Positions 1 through 12,439 of a DNA stretch of 64,000 nucleotides are shown here, piece after piece. The stretch comes from Prosopocoilus inquinatus (lineage: Eukaryota > Arthropoda > Insecta > Coleoptera > Lucanidae). The position numbers and the translations under genes were made by a program. Every line of letters begins with the position of its first letter. Position 1 is the first letter of the stretch. The notes beneath the pieces are model-generated. The model was not told where the DNA came from. It worked only from the letters and a program-made list of their open reading frames with translations, and made no database searches. The stretch lies in the NCBI GenBank assembly GCA_036172665.1, contig CM069873.1:47648001-47712000 (forward strand). Direction: 5' to 3'.

Positions 1-1145
1 AGAATTTCGTTTACTGCTTTTTATTTATATGCTATATAATTACAATTTCTTTCTTGGAGTTCATCTGGGATGAGGAAAACCGAATCTGAGAGTGAAAATG
101 AATAAATTTTATTTTAAAACTATTTTTTTAATCGTTAAAATCAATAAACTTTTATGTTTTGAATTTTGCACAGCTAGATTAGCCGTCTCGACCAGTATGC
201 GATGGTGAGAGGTGAGGGGACTCATCTAAGACAAGCACCCCGAAGGGAACAGAAATTTACTAAGGCAAATGAGGTTTTGCAGAAATTCATCGTCATCGGC
301 CAGGAATCTAAAACAAAGAATCGGACAAGCCTTATGTAGTTTCAGACATAGAATTCGAATCTGTAATAAAAAATGGTAGTTCCTATTTGCGATTTGAGAG
401 TTGCTCCCAGCCTCACCCACTGGGAGTGGGGGTGGGAAGTGGCGATTGGAATAATTAGATGGGCTCCTTCGGGTCGAACAAATTGCATTCACAACATTTC
501 TTGATTCGATGCATAGTTTTCGAGATATTGCGTTGTCTCAAGATAAAAAACTCACCATGTATAAACAGAACAACAAAGGGCCCATTAGAGATCTCTATGG
601 AACTCCTTGACAAATCAGAAGGGGAGACGAAACTCGATTATCAACAATGACACTTTGCTTGCGGTTTTCAAGATGTGATTTTATGAAGGTAGAATTAATA
701 CTTGCAGGTTTCAAAACAGTGCACAAAAGATCTTGCTGCATCGTGTCCAAATGCCTTACTAAAATCTAATAAAGTTAGAATAGTAATGAGTCTTGTCAGA
801 AGCATGCATTACATCATCGGTTACTTTTAATAAAGCATTCTCACAGCTGCAACCACTCCTAAAGCCAGACTGCACATTGGGCAAAATGTCTGTGCGATTA
901 TACTTAAAAATTTTGATAAAACAGGAAGCAAACTTATAGGAAGAATATCTTTCATATCTTCGGGGGGAAAGGTTTTACAAGTGCGTGTTTCTAGGGACTG
1001 TGCTTTCGATAATGCAAGAATTAATAATATGTGTAAGATACGAGAGTCTTATTGAACAACACATTTTAATCATAATTATACTAATACCATCAATTCCAGT
1101 TGCTGTAGATTTAAAACTTCTTACAAACCTGAAAACGTATTAATA
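1..1145. other. AT-rich stretch, no gene recognised
   Basis: No protein family, RNA gene or clear repeat boundary is visible. The open frames here are short and look accidental. Confidence 0.5.
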
Positions 1146-1147
1146 TA

Positions 1148-3163
1148 CCGGCTGTTTCAAATTGAGTGTGCAATGAAGGGATCTCCTAAACCGTAAGAGA
1201 TACAAATTCAGGTAAATGGAAGAAAAGTTGCATGAATCAATGCCTAATTCACATCTATTGAGAGAATATTTTTTTTTCTTATTTCTTCTTGAGATGTTAA
1301 TAAAAATGTAAACATCTCGATTTTCTTTTTCTCTCTGTATCTCTTTTATTATACATAATCTTGAAATTCTGATTTAACTTTCTACAGGCACTTTATGATT
1401 CTGCTTCGAACAGGAGTAACAGAATTGAAGTCAAACGTTTCGTCTTTCCGCGACCATCATCAGTTTCGAGTTTTTAAATATAACTTATGTCTTTTTATTG
1501 TTCTATTCGATAGAATTTTTTCTCCCAATTGTAACGGTACATCACACTTAATAGTTGATATTAATCTGAAGCTTAAATAATACCGATTTTTATATCAAAA
1601 TTTTATTTAATACATAATTTCAAATTTTTAGTTCATTTTCTTAGCTACAGCGTAAATTATAATAAACTATTTAAAGTTTTTCTGTATCGTTATTTTAATA
1701 ATGCAGTGCACTTACGAAAACGAATTTTTACCGACAAATATCTAGTAGTTCTAATAATAATTTGCTGGACTAGTGTCCTCAGCTTTGGTATAGGAACGAA
1801 AAAGCCTAGTTTTTAATTTTGACTCGCACTGTTGGGTTAAAAGAAAAAGTGAATACTAATTATACTAAAAATATTTAGATATTATTGAATAGTGCCTTCT
1901 ACAAAGACTTTGGCAGCTAAAAACGAAATATTTTTGTGATCAATTTGAAAGATACTTTCTATAACAATGTAATTTTTTTTAAATTTCTTTAGCACTCAGT
2001 GGCTCTCAACACTTCACTATCTTTTTTTTTAAATACGGTTAAGTCCAAAAATGGTACTAAATATTGTCACTCGCTTTGACCAGTTGAAGTTTGGCACGTT
2101 ATATCGGGACCACCATCTATAATTTAAACAGGATAAATAGGCTTTATATTTTGGAGATTGAAACAGTGACTAGCATTAAGATAAATAATGAGGAACTAAG
2201 AAGGCGAATATTAGATTATTACAGAAATGTTTCGCGAATTCATGTTCGACACGCTATACAATATATGGAATTAAGAACGAATGTGTGTCTTGAAAACAGT
2301 GGAGAACATTTCGAGGATTTACTTTAATTAATTTATTTCACAAACTCATGTTCTTCTATAATTTTTATTCGATTTATTTATTTTGTTTTTGTAATTTAAT
2401 ATGTTTATACTGCTGTTTATTTGATTTGTGTTAACCACCATCATCTAGCCAATATTTACTAATTTTTCTTCTTCCGACAACTGAATGTTAATTGCTAATA
2501 TTTAACAAATAAAAAAAATGGTTAGGAATAAATTTACTTATTAAGGAAAACATGACGAAACTATCAGTTTTTTTGTCATATTGTAACTTTTCTTGCAAAA
2601 AGGTATTAAGTATTATACTCACTGAAATCACCAGAAAAAAATGTTATCGACTAGAATAATAAAAAGATAAGAAAATGAACCAAAAATTTGAAATTATGTA
2701 TTAAATAAAATTTTCATATAAAATCTGAATTATTTAAGCTTCAAATTAATATCAACTATTAAGTGAGATATAACATTACAATCAGGAGAAAAAATGCTAT
2801 CGACTAGAACAATAAAAAGACATAAGTTGTATTTAAAAAATCGAAACTGATGATGGTCGTGGGAATACTAAACGTTTGACTTCAATTCTATTACTCCTAT
2901 TCGAAGCAGAATCAAAAAGTGCCTCTAGAAAGTTAAATCAGAATTTCAAAGTTATGTATGTATATATTTTCATAATTATTCAAAAAGAAAATCGATTTTT
3001 TTATATTTTTATTAATATCTCAAGAAGAAATAAGAAAAATATCATTCTGTCAATGGAAACGAATTAGGCATTTATTCGTGTAACTTTTCTTCTATTTAAC
3101 CGAATTTGTATCTCGTGCGGTTTAGGAGATCCCTTCAGTGCACATCCAATTTGAAACAGCCGG
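1148..3163. mobile_element. Foldback DNA transposon with long terminal inverted repeats, non-autonomous
   Basis: Both ends read CCGGCTGTTTCAAATTG (inverted at the right end) and are flanked by TA at 1146-1147 and 3164-3165, as expected for a Tc1/mariner-like target duplication. The inverted arms run for about 600 bp each (about 1148-1790 and 2490-3163) with small differences throughout, so the two halves could pair into one giant hairpin. The middle of roughly 700 bp has only a 78-codon frame at 2091-2327 that resembles nothing I know. The element at 31087-32067 has related ends. I see no transposase, so mobility would depend on an enzyme supplied elsewhere. Confidence 0.8.
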
Positions 3164-3739
3164 TATGTACTGTACTGTTTGAAAAGCAAATTTATCATTT
3201 AATTGGTCATTTTCATAAAATGTTGTTATTTGGTTTGAGTAAAACATATAGAAATTGATTATAATATCTTCTTGAGTAAATTCATACGAATTTTTAAAAA
3301 AGATTTAAAGATTGCAATCAGAAAGATTTGGGTGTTTATAGTATTTTGATATTAAACGGATGACACTTTAACTATTAATTACTTGAAAATAAAGAAAAAA
3401 TGTAATTATTTTTTGATTCACGCTTAAGAGTCTGATTAGGCACGAAAAATAAATCACGCGTGTGGCCACGTAGTTCGCGGCGAAGTTGCTACGATTTTTG
3501 TCCTTTTTTTGTCACTAAGGCTGAGTTGCACCGACATCTAAAATTAAATACCTTAATCCATGTTAGTTAATCTGTGATTGAAATAATTCATGTTAAAACA
3601 CCGACGCATTTTTAATTCGAATTAGTTGATTTGCAACGTCACTAATACAGTATCAAAACTGTGACGTTTAGCGTTATGATATTTATCATAGTCCGTTCTT
3701 ATTCAGATGTGTCACTTGAGGCAGTTTCTATTTTGTGGG

Positions 3740-4460
3740 CGTTTAAAAATTGAAAAGAGAGAACGCAAATCTAATATTACGGATATTATTTTCACATGCG
3801 TACAGTCCCTGGCGTCAATCACTCTGGGACATCGTCGTATTCGATGAAATACACCAATAATTTTGTTAATTTCCATTGATGTCTGGGCCATATAAGTAAA
3901 TAAATCCTCTGGAATATTTACAACAATAATCTTTGTAACACGTGGAAATATCCTACTGAGGTGAAGGCCCGCAGCCTTCGCATGTGTCTGTTAATCTATG
4001 CTAAAGATCCGCTAAAACTTGCTGAAAACTTCCAGTAGCAAAAAATCGCAAAGTAATCAGCAACTGAGTAATTGCTGATATTGGAAAATTTCTATTTGTT
4101 GTAAGCTCTAATGCGGTGTTTCTCAGCCTAAGTTCAGCAAAGGGGTGTGTGGGTTCCTCCTCAAATAAAAACGGAAATCACACCACAAAAAAATTTGTCA
4201 TGTAAAAGTAGCATTATGTCGATATTTTGATGAAACATTATTTCATATTTTAGTGCTAAGGAGGTCCCTAAAAAAATATAAGCACTGTAGGGTTCCTCGC
4301 TATATAAATGGTTGAGAAACACTGCTCTAACTTACTGATTTCAAAAATATCCAGCATTTGTTGCACCACTTCTTTTGAAAATCTTTAACGCATCTTAAAA
4401 TCTACATCAGCGTAAATCAATAATGGGTTAGTCCTTTTTTTTGAATTTTTCGGTCTTGGT
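3740..4460 (-). pseudogene. HARBI1-like Harbinger transposase remnant
   Basis: Read on the minus strand in several frames, the segment shows the order of a HARBI1-type DDE transposase. First comes an N-terminal stretch with FKMR and RFSKEVV (about 4400-4350). Then comes the conserved segment around QLLITLRFFATGSFQ (about 4080-4030). Last is a segment near 3800-3850 that resembles the region leading to the first catalytic aspartate. Stops and frameshifts break it, and a 211-bp MITE is inserted between the first two parts. No complete DDE triad can be read. In intact elements this enzyme works with a MADF/Myb-like partner; I do not see that partner clearly inside this copy. Confidence 0.55.
4114..4324. 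mobile_element. hAT-type MITE nested in the Harbinger element
   Basis: The left end CGGTGTTTCTCAGCC and right end GGTTGAGAAACACTG are inverted copies of the CAGTGTTTCTCAACC terminus common in hAT MITEs. The flanking 8 bp (CTCTAATG left, CTCTAACT right) agree at 6 of 8 positions, which fits an aged 8-bp hAT target duplication. It splits the transposase remnant, so it is the younger insertion. Confidence 0.65.
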
Positions 4461-5494
4461 ATAATCTGAATCTGACGATCAACCGTAGGAATCTCTTTCT
4501 TCAGAAGAAGACATAATTTGTATGTTCCAGTACATCCCAATACGTTAATAAACGCTTTTGGCTGAGTTGCTGACTGACATATGATGGGGCCTATTCTGCA
4601 TCAAAAGCGTTAAATTTAAAGGGCTGTTAAATTTTGTTGCTACTGTAACAACCAATCATAGAACTGTATTTTAAATTTTAAAGGACCTCTAAATTTTAAC
4701 GCCCGTTAAAAAGAATACGCCCCGATGACTGACAGCTGAAATTTATGCATTAATTTGTGTTAGTTAATCCGCGATTAAAATATAATTCATGTTAAAACAA
4801 ACACTGTTGCACCGACGTATTTTTAACTCGAATTAGTTGATTTCCGATTAAAGTGAAACGTCATTAGTATAGATGACGTGTCACGAGTAAGTATGACGTT
4901 ACTGTTATGGTTTACCATTATCCAGTCCGTTTGTATCCAATGGTCAATTTATGTACAACTCACTTGCGACTTCTCTTTTAAAAAGGGAACGTTAAACCAA
5001 CTTCGTTAATTTAAATTATATTCATAATAGCAGTTAACTCTTGTTCGATGAATTATAATATTGTTTATTATTAGTATTAATGTAATTAACTAATGTAAGT
5101 GAGAGGATGCTTAAATAAATATAAAAATATACCGTCAATGTTTAGACTTAAAAAAATGTCAGTTCTGGCTTAATTAAAACAGCATTTTGTAACTGAGATA
5201 AGTCTTTATTGACCGTTAAAAGCTATCGCGAAATTTGTAGGGTAAAACTTTGCCTAATTTGTACTAACGCTTAAATGATGTCTCCACAATTTTTGGTAAG
5301 GGTGAGAAGTATCTCTAGCCGCAAAAACTATAAATGACAGTGAACTATATGGTTTAAGCTAGCCATAGTATTGTGATGTGCCCTCCACTTTTTATAATGA
5401 TTTAGTTTCACTTTTAGTTAAGATAAAGAATGAAGTAAGTTTTCAGTTGAGTATAATTTCATAAAGTTCTTGCTCGTTGGTAATTAATTAAATT

Positions 5495-5606
5495 ATGTGA
5501 AAAATAAAAGACTTCAGAAACAAGCTGAAAATATCTTGACGTATCCTAAACTGGTTGTTTGCTTTAGATAAAGCTGCTTGTTTCTAAAGTCTTTTATTTT
5601 TCACAT
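5495..5606. repeat. Short palindromic MITE-like hairpin
   Basis: ATGTGAAAAATAAAAGACTT at the left is matched by AAGTCTTTTATTTTTCACAT at the right. The pairing extends inward through AGAAACAAGC/GCTTGTTTCT. The arms are about 30 bp around a 50-bp centre. Confidence 0.6.
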
Positions 5607-6826
5607 TTCACATTTTTCTCCGTATTTATTTTTGTTGGTTGTTGAAAGCTTGACCAAACGATTAGACGTGAATCGTTTCCGGATACGTGTGGATTCTATG
5701 TGAGAAAAACAATTTTCATGTGTCGGTGAGTGTTCGGATTCTGACCGGCTCCTTGGAATTGGATTTTTGCGTTTCTCTGGGTTATAAGTTGAATGCCGAA
5801 ACAGTTATAAACATCTGTAAGTCGGTCGCAGTCGCCACGGGCAATATTAGTAACTAGCCGAGCCGCCCTCTCAAAGGAATGGCTTTCTCGAATTACTTGA
5901 TCGCATTAGAACGAAAATAAATGATTTATAACTTTGAAAAAAAAACAAAATAATTTCGTTGTCGTGGAAACCAAAATTACCAAGTCACACGTGTTCGGAC
6001 TCACAATGGCCTGTAGATTCTAAATACGTAAAAATGTAAAAGCCGTTCCAATTAGAATAAGACAGTTGATTTAATTTTCGGTGAAACCGGAAGTCGTACG
6101 GTGGCTAGTGCTACGTCAGAAAATTTTTATTTAATTTATTTGTTCCAAATTTTATGTAAAAAAATTAAAATTCTAGAAGAGTGAACATATAACATGGACA
6201 CTGTGTTGGGTACTGGATATGAGATTATTAGAATTTTTTTCTTGTTTTGAACTACACTATCATCTGCCAAACTTTGTCGAGGTATTTTATAACACCCTGT
6301 ATATTTATGAATTTACGTATTTTTTTAATTTTTAAAGAGAAATTTGTATTGCTTTCAAATTATGAAATTATGTTAGTTCAACTAATAATTTCTTCGTGTT
6401 AAACAAACCACCGCTGCTTCTTCCAATATAATAATAATTTATTATTCATTTTTAATACATTTTCGTAACCGTTCAGAAGAATTCGTGATTAACGCTCTTG
6501 TATGCTTCAGAAATTTATAATAAATCCTTTTAACTCGTGTTAGACACGCTTATCGAACAATAATCACGAATTAACTAATTCAGATTTACTAATTGAGATT
6601 AGGACAAACTACGGTCGGTGCGATTCGAAAGTCTCTAATTCAGATTAGTTAATCTGTGTTAACGTTAATTGAGGCTGAAATTGCAGGTCGTTACTTGCCG
6701 AATCAACTAACTCAAGTTTGTTAATCATAGATTAGGGCAAATTAAGGTCGGTGCAACTGAAAAGTCGCTAACTCAGATTAGTTAATCTGTGTTAACGTTA
6801 ATCAAGGTTGGTGCAACTCAGCCTAA

Positions 6827-7954
6827 GAGTTATAAAATTTAAGGATGTTTTGAAAATATGAATAGCTGTAAATATGAAAACTAGATGGCGAAAAATAAGC
6901 TGTTTGGTGACTAATCGATTCCAATTTGACCAGAATCTGCGACCGTGAAGTAAGTTTTACGACTTGTGGTTTTGTGAAAAAGCTAAGTTTCTAATATTCT
7001 ATGACTATTCACACTACTTACACATTACTCTATTTCGATACACTGTGTAACAATGTTTTTGGTTCACATTAAAGTTTTGTATATTTAAGTCTAAGTTTTC
7101 TACGAAGAATGCTACAGCTAAAACATTACATAAATTCAATGTGGGGCAAAACACATCATAAATTTTGGGCTCCAACGTCAAAGGCAAGAAACCATCACAT
7201 ACAGTTTGTCATTTACAGGACATAGCGATTTAGGATGGAGAAATAGAAATCGCTTTATATTAAATATCTGAATAAATTTGTATGAATTTATAGGAGACAG
7301 TCAGAAAGACCATAAAATTGAAAACATTTTAATTTGGTGGATTTTAGCCGTTACTATTTTGTAAATTAAGGAAAAAACTATTTTTTTTTTATTTCCACTT
7401 TCTTAGTAAATGATATTTTACAGGTCAATTTTGTTGTTTATGGTAACCAAATAAACGGAATTACTGGAACAGACCTTTAACATTTTACGCGCTTCTATAA
7501 AAGACCTGTAAAATTTTACAGGCTTGTACAAAAGCAGATTGTGTGTTTACATCACCATGACTACGTCTAGCTAGAAATATCGCCTTCGATAAAAAAACGT
7601 TTTCATAAAAAATAAAGTAAATTAATTAAAAATCGCCATGTGATGGTGAAAATAAAAGTTTGGACGCGACAGGGTTTACAGCTAATCTTTACTAGGCTCA
7701 CTGAATTACTTGCAGCTCGCCCATGAAGATTAACTTTTAATTTACAAAGCTTGACACGTAAATAACTATTAACAGTCACTAATATCATGGATAACCCATT
7801 ACAGTTTTTCTTTATTTGTAAGTTAATAGTTAAAGTATCAAATGTTATATTAAAATAATTTAAATATCACAATCTTTCCCATTGTAACCTACAAGCATGG
7901 GTGCGGTACGCATTTACTCGGGAAAATAAAATAAATCAATTTCTGTTTTCGTAT
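6827..7954. other. No gene recognised
   Basis: AT-rich sequence without a convincing coding frame or repeat boundary. Confidence 0.45.
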
Positions 7955-8894
7955 TGTCACGATGGGAGTTTTTCGTGAGTAATAATTAAAAAAATTATTA
8001 AAGCACGACCTTGTGAAATTGAGGGCAATTTCAACAGTGTCGGAATGTAAAAACAATAAGTGAGGTAACCCGATTTAACACGGTTCATATTTCATAATAA
8101 AACTAAACTGGGGCAAGCGATGACATCAAGTGATACAAAGAACACACGGCATATTATGAATAATGCAATGTGCGACTAAACAAAAAGTGTGACTCGGTGA
8201 GCACTAGTGCCAACTCGAAGAGGTGAGCCGCCCAGAACCATCCCAGCCACCAAGGACACTGTTCCCGAGATCACCATCATCCTGAGGTGGATTGTAGGAT
8301 TCCTCCCTGCCACCCCACGTTAACTCCAGCCAGATGCAGCCAACTTGACCCCAGGTCAACTACAGTCCCGGTGAGCCGAACCAGCCTGTCCAGCTGAAAC
8401 CACTACCGCACCCCTACTTGTCGCATCAAGAATACGTCACTTCGTCCATGACTAAAAGATCAACCGTAGCTATCCGCCGCCGATAATACCGCAGACGACG
8501 CAACGAGCCCGACCGTGAGATTGCAGCTACAACCGCAAGCCCGGACGCAAAGTACGTCGTCACCCGGCTAGGCCAAGGCTAGCCGCAGCCGCCCACATCG
8601 ACGACCAGGACAGCAACTATCCATTTTTGACCACGAAAAACTCCCAACAATTTAACACTTAATATTAAATGAAAGGTATCATTTTTTATAAACACTTGTG
8701 TTTTAAAGCTCTACCGTGGCCTACGCCATCCCTCCACTCACGTGACGTAGTGGAGGCGCTACCCTGTTTGCGCAGCTTTCTAAGGGGACCGACCCCGGTA
8801 AGCGTGACACTATGTTAAATCCCTGTGTCTTATTATGAGGCGCACATATATATAGGTATATATTTTGACGTCTCAACGTAGAGAAGAACACCAC
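7955..8894 (+). mobile_element. Putative 5' LTR of an LTR retrotransposon
   Basis: The stretch begins TGTCACGATGGGAG. A GC-rich centre is followed by an AT-rich promoter-like part. A primer-binding site lies just downstream at 8905. The start and the GTGGAGG...CTACCC near the end resemble the shorter repeat at 36294-36610, which supports an LTR family. The right edge is uncertain: CGTGACA at 8803-8809 mirrors the first bases TGTCACG, while ACA at 8892-8894 is nearer the primer site. An internal inverted repeat pairs 7966-7983 with 8631-8648. Confidence 0.45.
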
Positions 8895-8904
8895 ATAATA
8901 AAAA

Positions 8905-8922
8905 TGGTGCCCAACGTGGGGC
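8905..8922 (+). promoter_or_regulatory. Retrotransposon primer-binding site
   Basis: TGGTGCCCAACGTGGGGC resembles the tRNA-Lys-type primer site known from gypsy-class elements such as Osvaldo. It lies between the putative LTR and a leader followed by a charged gag-like frame at 9019. Confidence 0.6.
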
Positions 8923-9018
8923 AGTGCGTTACAGATATTTTTGTCGACCAACGAGTGGGCAGGTTAGAAGATAGATAGTTAATTTTTTTCTTTCTCTTTC
9001 AACAAATAAATAATAAAT

Positions 9019-9590
9019 ATGGCTGAAAAAGGGAGTAGAGAGAGGAAAACTAGACGAAAAAGCATGGAAAGTGAAAGTAGAGAGAGAACAAGTGAGGAAA
9101 ATGCGGAAACTAGAATAAAGGAATTAGAAGGTAGAGGAGAAGAAGAAGTAAAAACCAAAGAGAAAAAGAAGGAAGAATAGGAAAATGAAAAATGATGTTT
9201 GCCATAATAATGGAAAAATTTTAATCAAATTAGCAAAGAAATAAATGAAAAATTAGAATAAAACAGTAAAGAAATTAAAGAAAGACAAAATGATATGATT
9301 GAAAAATTGAAACAAAATTAAATTGAAATGAAAGAAATACAACATCATAGGAAGGAAAAACTAGAACAAAACAAAGAAAAAATGAGAAGTGAGATAAAAG
9401 AAAAGATTGCTAGAATATACAATAAAATTGATGAAACAAATAAGAAAATGGAAGAGAATAAAACAGAAATACTAAATGTATTAGACACAAAAATAAATGT
9501 AGAAACGAAACAAATTTTTGAAGAAATAATAAAAAGAATGCCATGGAAAACATGTACATATTGCAGAAAAAATAGATAAATACGCGACAT
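9019..9590 (+). pseudogene. LTR retrotransposon gag, N-terminal part
   Basis: From the ATG at 9019 the frame is very rich in Glu, Lys and Arg and stops after about 50 codons at TAG. A coiled-coil-like Lys/Glu stretch follows, open at 9328-9579 after further stops. Highly charged, coiled-coil-prone N-terminal Gag of this kind is usual in one group of insect gypsy elements. Its position after an LTR and primer site supports the reading. The continuation is found about 2.8 kb further on, at 12440-12975, beyond a LINE insertion. It is not translatable as it stands. Confidence 0.5.
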
Positions 9591-9909
9591 TTATGTTGAA
9601 CAAAAACACATTGCCTACATTTTAGGCGAAGGCTATTCTCAACGAAAAATTCGGTGAAAATAGCTGTCTGTTTTTACAGAAAAGTTCGGTGACATAGAAG
9701 AAACTATTCTTTGGACTATTTCACCGACTTTTTCGGTGAATATAGACCGCAGACTATTCTCACCCACATTTTTGGCGAATTTAAAATGCAGTCTATTAAA
9801 CTATATTTACATTTTTATGGACTAAACAAGGTATAATTTTTTTTATTTATTATCAAATCTATAAGAAATTAAAGCACAGTAATAACAAGATGAAAGAAAA
9901 ATCGCAATT
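9591..9909. repeat. Short repeat block between gag and the LINE
   Basis: The motifs TTCGGTGA and TTTTGGCGAA / TTTTAGGCGAA with CTATTCTCA recur in direct and inverted orientation between about 9620 and 9780. This suggests a small inverted-repeat element. Its exact ends are not clear. Confidence 0.35.
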
Positions 9910-9916
9910 TTTTTAG

Positions 9917-12084
9917 GTATACGAGCATTATACGAGCGATATTAAGAATATTAATCTTACTCATTTCTACGCTAAAGTTGCCACTATTGATTGGGATGCT
10001 GTTTATTATATAAATAATATTAATGACAAAGTTAACTACTTTAATTCAGCTATTGTTTCCGTGTTTGATGAAATTGCTCCATTACAAACAAAAAGAGTAA
10101 CAAGACCGTTTTCTCCGTGGATAACTTTTAACATTAAACAACTTATTCGCGAGAAAAATAAGGCATTTAGTGAGTACAAAAGATCTAAACGTAACTTGCA
10201 TGCAACAAGTACTGCTGATTGTGTGAAATGGGAAGCATATAAAAAACTACGCAATAGTGTAACAGATTGTATCAGACGTGAGAAAAAAGCATACATGGAG
10301 AGCACTGTTAAGAGTTCAAAAAATTCTGCTGATATGTGGAAACAGTTGGGTTTTTTGGGAATCCATCATAAAAATAAATCTGAGGGTTTACCTGTTCACT
10401 TGTATTGTCCGGAAACGATTAATGCCTGCTTCTTGCATGATAATGTTGAGAAAGCTAATCCTGACACTGTATCGTATTTTTGTAATAATCTTAGATCTAA
10501 AATAAATGCGTCCTTTGATTTTCATTTAACAACTTGTGAGGAGATTACTAATATAATTTCTGACATTTCTACTGGTGCTGTAGGAGTTGATGGCATATCT
10601 GTTACTATGTTAAAAATGTGCTTGCCTTTTTGTAAACTTGCTTTAATAAATTTTATAAATTGTTCTCTTGAACAATGTGTCTTCCCCGATATTTGGAAAA
10701 GAGCTCTAATTACTCCCCTGCCGAAGTGTGAGAAACCTACTGTTCCCAGTGATTTGCGGCCTATCAGCGTCCTTCCTGTCGTCTCTAAAGTTTTAGAAAG
10801 AGTTATATATAATCAGTTGAATACCTACCTTCATGAATTTCAGATCATTCCGTCATGTCAGTCAGGATTCAGGGCGCGTCACAGTACAACAACGGCTCTT
10901 GTAGATATAGTTGATGAGTTGCTTTCTGCATCTGATAATTACAAAGTATCTATTTTGATATTGCTTGACTATTCTAAAGCATTTGATTTGTTAGATCATA
11001 GGCTTCTTTTAACTAAACTTTTATATTATGGTTTGTCCTCTTCGGCAGTTGAGTTGTTTGCTAGTTATCTCCGTAATCGTTCTCAACTGACACGAATAAA
11101 TTCCGATATAGGCTTTAAATACTCCTCTGTCACAGACGTCAATGCAGGAGTTGCACAAGGTTCTATTTTAGGGCCCTTATTGTTTAATCTCTATATGGCA
11201 GATTTGTATGAAAATATTAAAAATTGCAAAATTTGCGCCTGCGCTGACGATAACCAGATGTTTTATTCTTTTTTCCTTCTGATTATAATACTGCCATAGC
11301 TAAGGTTAATCAGGATTTAGACTCAATTAGCTTATGGTCTAAAAATAACGCATTAAAGTTAAATCCGAAAAACTGTGCCGCTATGTTAATTGGTACCAAA
11401 TGGCAGTGTAACAAAATTGAACATTTCTTGCTAAATGCATTTTCGTTAGATAACGTTACTTTGACTTTAGTTAAGCAAGTAAGAAATTTGGGAGTTATTT
11501 TTGACTCGAATCTCACGTTCACTTTTCACGTAAATAAACTAATCCAAAATGCATACGGCAGGCTAAGATCCATTCACAGGTACAAACATATTTTACCATT
11601 CAGAATAAAATTACTGTTAGTTGAATCTCTCATTTTATCTACTTTTAATTAATGTGATAATGTCTATGGATCGTGTTTATCGTCTGAAAATATTTACCGA
11701 ATTCAAAAATGTCAAAATTCTTGTATGCGTTTTGTAGGTAATATTACTAGAAGATATCGCATGACTCCCTTCTATGAACAACATAAAATTTTAAAGATGG
11801 CGGTACGGCGAGAACTTCATTTATGTTGTCTTGTCCATAAAATATTAGAAACGCAAGACCCTAGTTATTTGCTTCATAAGGTAATTTTCTTCCGAGATTT
11901 ACATCATTCTAAAACCCATCAAGTACATACGCTGAATATGCCAATCCACAGAACTACGTTCTTTAGAGGATCTTTTTCTTACTCCTCCGTTCGTGCTTAC
12001 AATAGTGTCCCTGATGCGTTTAAAACATTAAAGTATTTCACTTTCAAGTCTAAATTAAAATTATTTTTATTGTCTATGAATTAG
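9917..12084 (+). pseudogene. LINE ORF2 fragment: reverse transcriptase and C-terminal domain
   Basis: An upstream open part without ATG (from about 9917) leads into the 412-codon frame 10061-11299. This contains reverse transcriptase blocks such as LRPISVLPVVSKVLER, QSGFR, DYSKAFD and GVAQGSILGPLLF. The active-site box reads CADDNQ, where the family usually has YADDTQ. A frameshift near 11270 moves the reading to a second frame, which runs through the thumb region to an in-frame TAA at 11650. It then resumes to 12084 with the C-terminal domain. In life ORF2 copies its own RNA into DNA at a nicked target. This copy is dead. It belongs to the Jockey/CR1 group by motif appearance only. Confidence 0.8.
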
Positions 12085-12294
12085 CTCCTTCCAGTTTCTA
12101 GACTCGTCAAACGTATTACTCGATTATTGCTAGATAATTGATAAATTTTCTATTGTTTATTTAGTTACACGTATTTGTGTGCGGCCTTCTCAATTGTCGT
12201 ACATTTATTGCAATATTACTTACATATTGTAATTTTCAGTTGCAAGGTAGGATAACAACAGCCAGTGGCTGAAATCCCGTCTGAATAAAGTCCG

Positions 12295-12323
12295 TTATTA
12301 TTATTATTATTATTATTATTATT
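12295..12323 (+). repeat. TTA microsatellite tail of the LINE
   Basis: Uninterrupted TTA repeats directly after GAATAAAGTCCG form the 3' tail of the LINE. Confidence 0.85.
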
Positions 12324-12439
12324 CGAGTTGCAGGTAACGCGAAATTTATCTTTGAGAATGCAATCAAAATTGTAAATGGTCTATGAATGAGTATGAACAA
12401 ATAAAGAGAAAAACAGGTCGTAGATGCTTCTGACATATT

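Larger units (their letters stand above)
3519..6823 (-). mobile_element. PIF/Harbinger DNA transposon, decayed
   Basis: The left end starts GGCTGAGTTGCACCGAC and the right end is its near inverse, GTTGGTGCAACTCAGCC. Both are flanked by TAA (3516-3518 and 6824-6826), the 3-bp target duplication typical of PIF/Harbinger. Extra internal copies of the terminal motif occur near 4804 and 6540-6780, so the right half may be built from nested related elements. A broken transposase lies on the minus strand at about 3740-4460. A separate hairpin sits at 5495-5606. Confidence 0.75.
9910..12323 (+). mobile_element. 5'-truncated non-LTR retrotransposon (Jockey/CR1-like LINE)
   Basis: The element carries the reverse transcriptase and C-terminal part of ORF2 but no endonuclease domain, so it is truncated at its 5' end. 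The 3' end has an AATAAA-like signal (about 12283) and then a TTA microsatellite tail at 12295-12323. It lies inside the gag region of the LTR element that starts near 7955, so it is the younger insertion. The left boundary is approximate and I found no clear target duplication. Confidence 0.75.

Noticed and set aside
9345..9590. Minus-strand frame rich in Phe/Ser/Leu opposite the gag-like coiled coil
   Set aside because: It is the complement of a Lys/Glu-rich coding stretch, so a shadow frame.
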